From positions 1 to 32,057 of the forward strand of contig RECX01000183.1 in NCBI GenBank assembly GCA_007693825.1: DNA of 32,057 nt, given 5' to 3'. Shown piece by piece: positions 7,232 through 13,681 of this stretch. The notes under the pieces are model-generated. The model was not told the DNA's origin, did no database searches, and saw only the letters and a list, made by a program, of their open reading frames with translations. Positions within the stretch are counted from its first letter, which is position 1; each line of letters starts with the position of its first letter. The position numbers and the translations under genes were made by a program. The stretch comes from Balneolaceae bacterium (GTDB lineage Bacteria; Bacteroidota; Rhodothermia; Balneolales; Natronogracilivirgulaceae).

Positions 7232-8491
7232 TCAGATGTCGAGGGATACTTCTTTGAGATGGACTACGTAATGCTTGATAACCGGCTTAGTCAAAGCCAG
7301 GATATGTTGATTATCAGATGCTTTTGAGAACTCTACTGCCACATCGTCATTCTGGAGAATCCAGATGCCGTCGCTGTGGTAGGTATAGGCTTCACTCTGA
7401 CTGAAATCGTGGAACAGGTAACAGTCCATGGTTTCCTTGTCAGTTGGCAACTCCATGCGTCTGAGTGCATCTGCCGTCTGTTCTTTCCAGTATGTCAGCT
7501 GTTTTTCCGTTGGCTTCCTGTCAAGGAAAGTGGTGCGGAAGAAATCGCGATTGAGAAAACGCCGGCATAAATCCCGCAACACGACCTGATCAAAATGTTG
7601 CCAGTACTTCAGATTCATCAAGATATCATTATCGTCGAGATCTGCAAATGAATTGAGTATCTTTCTGTTCACTTTTTTTGAAGCCGCCTTTTTGTCCTTA
7701 AAGAAGAATTCCAGTGCAGGAGAATAAAAGGGCAGATCAATTCCCTGGTCTAACAGTTGCCGTGCCCGTTGAAGTATGGCGAGAAGCAATTTATCACCGC
7801 CAAGCACGGTTTTGTGCAGATAGACCTGCATGTACATCAGGCGGCGTGCAACGATATAATTTTCGATAGCATAGATGCCTTTTTTGTCAATTACGATATT
7901 TCCCTGATGGACCCGCATGGTCCGGATTATCCGGTCAATGCCGATGGCGCCTTCCTGCACGCCGGTAAACATGGCATCACGCCTGATGTAATCCAGGCGA
8001 TCAATATCAAGCTGGGAAGAAATGAGCTGATGCAGGAATTTTTTGGAGTATTTTCCGGTAAAGATGGCAATGGCCATATCCAACTGTCCGTCAAACTGGC
8101 GGTTGAGGTCCTCCATCAGCATCAGGGTGAGTTCCTCGTGATGGGTGTTCCGGATAATTCCTTTTTCCAGGGTATGGGAATAGGGACCGTGGCCGATATC
8201 GTGAAGGAGAATGGCAATCAGCGTGCTTTCGAATTCCTTGTGGGTAATGGTGGTGTCCCGCTCCCTCAGATGGAGGAGCACTCGCTGCATGAGGCCAAGT
8301 GCCCCCAATGCATGTGAAAAACGGGAGTGTTCGGCCCCGGGGAAAACCATATTTGCCAGCCCAAGCTGCCGGATCCTTCGAAGTCGCTGGACATAAGGAT
8401 GGTCAAGCAGTTTCAAAACCAGTCCTTTCGGCACATGGATGAAACCGTGGACCGGGTCCGTGAATATTTTGTATTGGGTGGATTTGTCCAT
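7232..8491 (-). CDS. HD-domain phosphohydrolase (SAMHD1/dGTPase-like)
   Basis: The protein belongs to the HD superfamily group that includes SAMHD1 and YwfO, metal-dependent enzymes that hydrolyse dNTPs to nucleosides and triphosphate (family knowledge). The N-terminus reads IFTDPVHGFI, the usual opening of this group. With Met at 8491 as residue 1 the protein has 419 residues; the metal ligands are His60 (RFSHALG), His97-Asp98 (LLHDIGHGPYSH) and Asp162 (SSQLDIDRLDYIRRD). All four are intact. A TTG at 8515 extends the frame by eight residues but adds nothing conserved. No Shine-Dalgarno is evident. The exact substrate cannot be read from the sequence. It heads a two-gene operon with the FecR-like gene and is divergent from the M42 gene across 184 bp. 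Confidence 0.88.
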   Translation of the reverse strand: MDKSTQYKIFTDPVHGFIHVPKGLVLKLLDHPYVQRLRRIRQLGLANMVFPGAEHSRFSHALGALGLMQRVLLHLRERDTTITHKEFESTLIAILLHDIGHGPYSHTLEKGIIRNTHHEELTLMLMEDLNRQFDGQLDMAIAIFTGKYSKKFLHQLISSQLDIDRLDYIRRDAMFTGVQEGAIGIDRIIRTMRVHQGNIVIDKKGIYAIENYIVARRLMYMQVYLHKTVLGGDKLLLAILQRARQLLDQGIDLPFYSPALEFFFKDKKAASKKVNRKILNSFADLDDNDILMNLKYWQHFDQVVLRDLCRRFLNRDFFRTTFLDRKPTEKQLTYWKEQTADALRRMELPTDKETMDCYLFHDFSQSEAYTYHSDGIWILQNDDVAVEFSKASDNQHILALTKPVIKHYVVHLKEVSLDI

Positions 8492-8667
8492 CACTGGTAC
8501 CAGGAATCTGCACAAGGAAACGATGCCGCCGATGCCGGACGCCCGAAACCACGTTGTCTGTGAATGAAATTTTTACAGAAACTTGTTGCCATTGAAATTA
8601 CTATCATAAGGTACTGAAATGGTCTGTGAAAATAAGTATTATTTGACCTTTGGAACATCTTAACTCT

Positions 8668-8672
8668 GGAGG
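8668..8672 (+). promoter_or_regulatory. strong Shine-Dalgarno of the M42 gene
   Basis: GGAGG lies three bases before ATG 8676. It fixes the start of the M42 peptidase and stands out because most genes here lack such a site. Confidence 0.7.
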
Positions 8673-8675
8673 AAT

Positions 8676-9752
8676 ATGACATTTGACAAAAGAACAGCAG
8701 AATTTCTGGAAAATCTGCTTGTGACCCCGAGTCCGGCTGGATTCGAAAAAGCCGGACAGCAGGTATGGCTGGATTTTGTCAGGCCTGCAGCTGACCTGGT
8801 TGAAACCGATGCCTATGGCTCGGCTGCAGCGCGGCTGGATGTTGACCCGTCAGCAATCACCGTGATGCTTGAAGCGCATTGTGATGAGATCGGGATGATC
8901 GTTCAATATGTCGATGAATCCGGATTCGTATACATCAACAGGGTGGGGGGCAGCGATCCTGGTATTGCCCGGGCCCGCAAGGTTTTCATACACAGTCGTG
9001 ACGGTATCGTCAGCGGCGTGATCGGTAATACGGCCATTCATCTCCAGGACCGTGAAAATAATAAATTGCCCAAATGGAGCGATCTGTTTATAGATATCGG
9101 GGCTTCAAACAGGGAAGAGGCACTCGGCATGATACGCATCGGCGACCCCATCACGCTTGCCGAACAGTTTGAGTTCCTTTCAGACGACCTGATTACCGGG
9201 CGCGCCCTGGACAACAGGATCGGGGGATTTGTAATTGCCAGGGTTATTGAAATCCTGCAGTTGAGGCGCTCGGAACTGGCCGTCAACGTTATTGCACTCA
9301 ATGCCGTCCAGGAAGAAGTTGGCGGGTTCGGGGCCCGTATGATGGCCTATCGATATGAACCTGATGTCGCTTTTGTCACCGATGTGACCCACGCCACGGA
9401 TACCCCAGGCATCAATCATAAACAGCACGGGTTGGTAAAAATGGGCAAGGGTCCCGTGATAAATCATGGCGGCGCCAACCACCCGGCAGTTCTTGAGCAT
9501 TTTGAACAGATAGCGGAAAAAACAGGTATCCCGCTTCAACGGGAAGCCTCCGGATCACGGACCGGCACCGACGCCGACAGTATTTTTTATCAGAAAAGGG
9601 GGATACCCATAGGACTTGTTTCCCTGCCCCTTCGATATATGCACAGTCCTGTAGAACTGGCCTCTGTTCCGGATATCCTTCAACTCACAGACTTTCTGGC
9701 TGAGTCTGTGCTTGCCTTGCAAAAGGATCAGAAATTCACTCTTTTTGAATAG
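8676..9752 (+). CDS. M42-family aminopeptidase (glutamyl/tetrahedral aminopeptidase type)
   Basis: Family M42 enzymes are cytosolic di-metal aminopeptidases that usually form dodecameric tetrahedral particles and trim peptides released by proteases; they are often annotated as endoglucanase M or FrvX. The 358-residue protein has all metal ligands: His68 (LEAHCDEIG), the bridging Asp179 (RALDNRIGG), Glu214 with catalytic Glu213 (VQEEVGGFGA), Asp236 (VTDVTHATD) and His323 (RYMHSPVE). The start has GGAGG three bases upstream. No signal peptide is visible. It is a single-gene unit: divergent from the HD operon and followed by a hairpin terminator. Which residues it prefers to remove cannot be judged. 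Confidence 0.92.
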   Translation: MTFDKRTAEFLENLLVTPSPAGFEKAGQQVWLDFVRPAADLVETDAYGSAAARLDVDPSAITVMLEAHCDEIGMIVQYVDESGFVYINRVGGSDPGIARARKVFIHSRDGIVSGVIGNTAIHLQDRENNKLPKWSDLFIDIGASNREEALGMIRIGDPITLAEQFEFLSDDLITGRALDNRIGGFVIARVIEILQLRRSELAVNVIALNAVQEEVGGFGARMMAYRYEPDVAFVTDVTHATDTPGINHKQHGLVKMGKGPVINHGGANHPAVLEHFEQIAEKTGIPLQREASGSRTGTDADSIFYQKRGIPIGLVSLPLRYMHSPVELASVPDILQLTDFLAESVLALQKDQKFTLFE

Positions 9753-9821
9753 CGGAACATTCCGACATATCGGCTGACGACCGGTTGCCGGTTACATGAC
9801 GTGCATGGCAGGAAGAATGTG

Positions 9822-9859
9822 AAAAAAAAAGCCATTAACGATTGCTCGTAATGGCTTTT
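9822..9859. terminator. bidirectional intrinsic terminator
   Basis: A nine-A run (9822-9830) is followed by GCCATTAACGA, a TTGC loop and TCGTAATGGC, then TTTT (9856-9859). The stem has ten pairs with one bulged A and is extended by A-T pairs. Reading + it can end the M42 gene; reading - it can end the Hc1-like gene, whose stop is at 9898, with a nine-T run on that strand. Confidence 0.85.
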
Positions 9860-9897
9860 GTCAAACGTATAAAACAAAAAAAGAAATCGGATTTCTC

Positions 9898-10071
9898 TTA
9901 CTGTTTTTTACTGTTTTGGATATCAACACGGATTTCCTGAGACAATTTTTTAAGATCCTGGAGTGTTTTTCTTGCACGAGTTCCAGCAGTTTTATTGCTC
10001 TTGCTGTAGAACTTCTCCATATCCACCTCTAAATCATCAACCAAAGATTTTATTTCGTTGAATCTGTTCAT
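9898..10071 (-). CDS. Hc1-like mini-histone (histone H1-like DNA-binding protein)
   Basis: A short gene of 57 codons starts at ATG 10071 and ends with TAA at 9900-9898. The product starts MNRFNEIKSLVDDLEVDME and contains KSNKTAGTRARKTLQDLKKL (24-43). This matches the N-terminal helical part of chlamydial Hc1 and its short Bacteroidota relatives, where a GNKAAGTRARK-like core is the hallmark (recalled family pattern). The protein is lysine-rich and predicted helical, fitting a small nucleoid-associated protein; the long basic tail of chlamydial Hc1 is absent. A ribosome site GGAG (CTCC at 10079-10082 on +) lies seven bases upstream. It is monocistronic, followed by the terminator at 9822-9859. 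DNA binding is inferred from the family. Confidence 0.85.
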   Translation of the reverse strand: MNRFNEIKSLVDDLEVDMEKFYSKSNKTAGTRARKTLQDLKKLSQEIRVDIQNSKKQ

Positions 10072-10142
10072 GAATTAACTCCGTTAATTTTCAATTGAAT
10101 TACAAGTTACAAGAAGACGTCTCGCCTCCGTTTGATGGAAGC

Positions 10143-10168
10143 TAAATATAAGCAATCCAACATGTCAA
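10143..10168 (-). promoter_or_regulatory. candidate promoter of the Hc1-like gene
   Basis: On the minus strand TTGACA (10168-10163) is followed by TATATTTA (10150-10143), which matches the Bacteroidota -7 element TAnnTTTG at seven of eight positions. The spacing is shorter than usual, so this is tentative. The whole 189-bp gap upstream of the gene is AT-rich and holds no other gene. Confidence 0.35.
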
Positions 10169-10260
10169 GTTAAAAATCGCTAATTAGGATATAAAAAAGC
10201 AGATTTATCGTAATATTTGTGAATAATTGGGAAAAATGCACGAGAATTATGCGGATTTTC

Positions 10261-10905
10261 TCAAGAGAGACGATGAAAACCACTTGTGTCAGGCAGATTT
10301 CCGAAGGCGTGGGTCGTGCCAAGATAGCTGTTTCGGGTCGGGGGCAACAGCTCCCCGGGAACCATTCTGAGCAAATCGCCCCTGCTCTTTATACCGTTTT
10401 TTTTCTGTTTGGCACTGTCAGTAAAAAAAGAATCACTGCTATCCTCCCGGGAGAACAATATCACGGTCCTGCATTCCATCCGGGCACTGAGTGCGTCGGC
10501 CAGGATCCGAAGGGGAACGGGTGTGATCTTTTGATGTGATTCGTCCCTGACCAGATTTGAAAGTATCAGATGTGTACCCGGTGGCCGGGCATCAATCCAA
10601 TGTCTGTCTATGGTCAGTTCCGGGCCTGAGAGGGAGATAATGTTTTTCTGGTAGCCATGGACACCCACCGAGGAGACACCATTGTCGGCCAGAAGGGCGA
10701 CAATCCGATGGTTCAGATCGCTCGTACTGCGCACCACCGCATCCTCTCTCATTATTCCCGTCTGGATCAGGCGGTCTGTATACCCGCTGTCTCCGTGTAT
10801 AATAATCCCGGAACAGTCCTTCTGCTGCCCCATGGCCTCGGAAAAAGACTTCATGAAGAGGGGATGGTCAAGGCGATCGTAATCGATTACTGCTATGTAT
10901 TTCAT
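10261..10905 (-). CDS. amino-acid-kinase-fold protein (acetylglutamate kinase-like), probably degenerate
   Basis: The 214-residue product follows the layout of N-acetylglutamate kinase and related amino acid kinases: a beta strand then IIIHGDSGYTDRL (34-46), LNHRIVALLADNGVSSVGVHG (64-84), and LRILADALSARMECRTVILFS (132-152), where relatives have NinaD..A..lA..l.A..lvllTd. The usual N-terminal K-x-G-G phosphate-binding motif is not seen (IAVIDYDRLDHP instead), and the HGGG turn is HGDSG. It is therefore either a diverged enzyme or a binding protein. It lies 122 bp after the cytidine deaminase on the same strand with no terminator between. ATG 10905 lacks a Shine-Dalgarno. No arginine biosynthesis genes are near. 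The fold assignment is moderately secure, the substrate unknown. Confidence 0.55.
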   Translation of the reverse strand: MKYIAVIDYDRLDHPLFMKSFSEAMGQQKDCSGIIIHGDSGYTDRLIQTGIMREDAVVRSTSDLNHRIVALLADNGVSSVGVHGYQKNIISLSGPELTIDRHWIDARPPGTHLILSNLVRDESHQKITPVPLRILADALSARMECRTVILFSREDSSDSFFTDSAKQKKNGIKSRGDLLRMVPGELLPPTRNSYLGTTHAFGNLPDTSGFHRLS

Positions 10906-11027
10906 CTGTTTATAATTTCTGATTCATAAGGTCACATAGAATGTCCATGACGATTATAATCATGCCCCTGTGTGTCGGGTTGCCGTCATGGCCATTTCAT
11001 TTTGCCACTGTTATTTTATGACAAACC

Positions 11028-11852
11028 TCAGGGATGGTGGCCAAGATTCCCGGCTTTGAACTGGTAGGGCAGCAGATCGGAAACCGACAGACGGGAGCAC
11101 TCCGTATCGCTGTGATGCAGGTACATGACCCCATCCGGCATATGTTCCATTAGCACCTGGCGGCAGGCACCACACGGGCTTACATAATCGCTTTGAGGTG
11201 CATAGACATGAATTTCCTGAAACGTCCCGGCGCCGGAAGCTTTTGCTTTGGCGATGGCCACTCTCTCGGCACAAAGTCCTTTCTGCCAGTCGGTTGTTTC
11301 AATGTTTACACCTGAAAATATTCCGTTATCAGCCCGAAGGAGGGCGGTAACGGGAAATGAGGAGTAGGGGATGACGCATCTTTCTGTAAGCTTTTTAAGC
11401 CTGTCAATATCTGTCACCGCTTCGCCGGTCATGAACAGCTGTTCGCAATTCTCATGTGCTGGCTGCTCACGCACGATACACGGAAGATCGTAAACATCAC
11501 ACCAGTAGCGCACCATTTGGTTGTGGCACGGATCCGGCACACCGCCACCGTTTTTCAATTTCCGGTCAGAGTCCGTTTCATAGGTCTTTTTCGTTTCCCG
11601 TGTTCTGCCACCGTCCCCTCTCTTTGCAATGTGTGGTACCGGGAGGATAAGGGTTCGGGGCGAATCTCCCTCACTCAGACAGGAAAAAACAGCAGACTGC
11701 ACGGCATCAATGGAAAGGGGGAACGAGACATTTTCCACTCTTATTCCCGGATACAGTGTTTCGGATTCACCCCTGATGATACAGATATCGGTTTTCCCGG
11801 AATAGGGGGTATAGCATCGTGATTCGAGAACTTCCCAGGTTAAATTATTCAT
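11028..11852 (-). CDS. cdd: two-domain cytidine deaminase with a degenerate N-terminal half
   Basis: The C-terminal half (about 150-270) is a zinc cytidine deaminase that converts cytidine and deoxycytidine to the uracil nucleosides: substrate residues GVNIE (181-185), zinc ligand Cys194 and proton shuttle Glu196 in GLCAERVAI, and Cys227/Cys230 in PCGACRQ. The N-terminal half is an internal duplicate: RCYTPYSG (12-19) parallels RCVIPYSS (158-165) and YPGIRVENVSFPLSIDAVQ parallels FSGVNIETTDWQKGLCAER, but the zinc residues are Asp49 and Val51, so this half cannot bind zinc. The arrangement recalls E. coli Cdd, which also has an inactive second domain, but there the dead domain is C-terminal. 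Its ATG overlaps the GH3 stop (ATGA), implying coupled translation. Confidence 0.85.
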   Translation of the reverse strand: MNNLTWEVLESRCYTPYSGKTDICIIRGESETLYPGIRVENVSFPLSIDAVQSAVFSCLSEGDSPRTLILPVPHIAKRGDGGRTRETKKTYETDSDRKLKNGGGVPDPCHNQMVRYWCDVYDLPCIVREQPAHENCEQLFMTGEAVTDIDRLKKLTERCVIPYSSFPVTALLRADNGIFSGVNIETTDWQKGLCAERVAIAKAKASGAGTFQEIHVYAPQSDYVSPCGACRQVLMEHMPDGVMYLHHSDTECSRLSVSDLLPYQFKAGNLGHHP

Positions 11853-13681
11853 AGGTTATCCATTTTATCGGGAGAAATGAATATGCCATCACCCATGGTG
11901 TACAGCGGTGGTATGGAGACCTGCAACCGGCCGTTGATCGATGCGCGTCCCATTATTGCATTTGATACGGCTGTCTGTTGCCTTTTGTGTGGCGACCAGC
12001 CGAGCAGATGCACGTCGGCTTCTGCCATATTCAGGATGGCATAGGGTGTTCCGAGGGAAACGGCGATAACGGGATGTTCGCTCTGGAATATGTGATCCAT
12101 GAAAGGAGAAATGGTGTCATCGAGGCTGATGTCATCGGCAGACCGGATCGCAATGTGGGAAACGGCAATGACAAGATCTGCAGACCTGATCGTCTCGACA
12201 GCCTTCAGGCTGTCACGTTCGCACTGTCCGGCATGCACTGTCACCGTCTGCACCTCCCGGAATTGCCCGTCGAGCACCCGGGAAATATGATCATCCGGCT
12301 GCCTTCTCCCATCCGTAATGTTTACAATGCTGATTCTGTCAAAGCGGTTGTCGTCCAGTGGCAAAAGCTGGCCCTTGTTTCTCAGCACGGTAATGGATTT
12401 TTTGGCAATATGATCTGCAATCAGCCGATGTTCCCTGGTGCTGACGAGATCAGGCAACTGACCGATGTCCACAATTTGAGGATTGCGAAAGAGGCCCGCC
12501 CTGAATTTTTCCGTCAGGATCCGATGCACCGAGTCGTTGATACGGTCTCCAGCTATTTCACCGGAAAGGACCGCCAGCTGCACGGCATCCATGGCTTCTG
12601 CCAGATCGGCCGGGAGCAAAATCTGGTCAATGCCTGCCTTTACGGCGAGAACCGCCGCATCGCCGGCATTAAAAAAGTTGCGGATGCCTCGCATGCCCAT
12701 TCCATCAGTAACGATCAGACCGTCGAAAGCGAGCGTATCCCGCAGCAGCGTTCCTGTGATGTAGGGATCCAGCGTTCCGGGATGTCCGGCATTTCGGGCT
12801 ATTTCAGGAAGAGCGATATGTGCTGTCATGACGCTGGGGAGACCCGCCTGGATCGCCTTCCGGAACGGGATCATCTCCAGCGTTGAGAGGCGATGGTAAT
12901 CAAAGGGCAGGACAGGCAGGTCCAGATGCGAATCGACGTCCGTGTCGCCATGCCCCGGGAAATGCTTTGCGGTAGACATGACACCGGCATCCCGGGCACC
13001 CTCCATGAAAGCGATGCCGTACCTGGCAACCGTATCCGGATTTTCGGAATAGGATCGGACATTGATCACCGGGTTAAGAGGATTGTTATTCACATCCAGA
13101 ACCGGTGCATATATCTGATGGATGCCAAGTGAAGAGGCCTCCCTGGCGGTGATGTATCCTTTCTGGTAGGCAAAATGGGGATTTCCTGTGGCTGCAATAC
13201 CCATGGCAGGAGTGAAGTAGGTGGCCTGCGGAATTCTCATGGCTGCGCCGAATTCCATATCCTGACTCACCCAGAGTGGAATTCGGCTTTTTTTCTGAAG
13301 ACGATTTGTTACTATGGCCTGATCATAGATGTTGCCGCTGAAAAACATGATGCCGCCGACTTCCTTTTCCACAACAGCTTCTGTCATACGATGCCAGGCG
13401 GGGTCGTCCGCTGAGTAAAAACCGCCCCGGGCAGCAACGACAAACATCTGACCAATTTTCTGCCGAAGGGTCATGGACGCCATCAGTTGTTCCAGGTGTG
13501 CCTGTTCTTCCGGAAGCAGGGATGGTTTTTTTCCGTTTTCAACGGGGACGTATGCGGGATCGTCCGTCAGTGCCACATGAGATCCGCAGGAAACGAGCGC
13601 ATGTACACTGAAAAACAAAAATGCGGATACAATTACAAAGGCGAAAGCCGGACGCTGTCCGTCCAAAGGTCCCTGGCTCAT
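11849..13681 (-). CDS. GH3 beta-N-acetylhexosaminidase (NagZ-like) lipoprotein
   Basis: GH3 hexosaminidases remove N-acetylglucosamine from muropeptides or chitin fragments. The chosen ATG at 13681 overlaps the acylase stop as ATGA and gives 610 residues starting with a lipoprotein signal with lipobox LVSC (Cys32); an open frame back to 13765 would add 28 residues without a signal. The NagZ signature KHFPGHGDTDVDSH lies at 239-252 with the His252/Asp general acid-base pair, and the nucleophile is Asp326 in LIVTDGMGM. A GH3 C-terminal domain follows (about 400-575), making it longer than Gram-negative cytosolic NagZ (about 340) and closer to the exported Bacillus NagZ/YbbD form. It is the middle gene of an acylase-GH3-cdd set joined by two ATGA overlaps. 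An active envelope enzyme in peptidoglycan turnover is likely. Confidence 0.88.
   Translation of the reverse strand: MSQGPLDGQRPAFAFVIVSAFLFFSVHALVSCGSHVALTDDPAYVPVENGKKPSLLPEEQAHLEQLMASMTLRQKIGQMFVVAARGGFYSADDPAWHRMTEAVVEKEVGGIMFFSGNIYDQAIVTNRLQKKSRIPLWVSQDMEFGAAMRIPQATYFTPAMGIAATGNPHFAYQKGYITAREASSLGIHQIYAPVLDVNNNPLNPVINVRSYSENPDTVARYGIAFMEGARDAGVMSTAKHFPGHGDTDVDSHLDLPVLPFDYHRLSTLEMIPFRKAIQAGLPSVMTAHIALPEIARNAGHPGTLDPYITGTLLRDTLAFDGLIVTDGMGMRGIRNFFNAGDAAVLAVKAGIDQILLPADLAEAMDAVQLAVLSGEIAGDRINDSVHRILTEKFRAGLFRNPQIVDIGQLPDLVSTREHRLIADHIAKKSITVLRNKGQLLPLDDNRFDRISIVNITDGRRQPDDHISRVLDGQFREVQTVTVHAGQCERDSLKAVETIRSADLVIAVSHIAIRSADDISLDDTISPFMDHIFQSEHPVIAVSLGTPYAILNMAEADVHLLGWSPHKRQQTAVSNAIMGRASINGRLQVSIPPLYTMGDGIFISPDKMDNL

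Noticed and set aside
7757-8317. 186-codon plus-strand open frame inside the HD gene
   Set aside because: Antisense to an intact HD phosphohydrolase; no family features.
9753-9764. CGGAA-CA-TTCCG inverted repeat after the M42 gene as a terminator
   Set aside because: Five-bp stem with no T run; the hairpin at 9822-9859 is far better.
10952-10961. GATTATAATC palindrome between the deaminase and kinase-fold genes
   Set aside because: Ten bases and isolated; expected by chance in AT-rich DNA and has no partner site.
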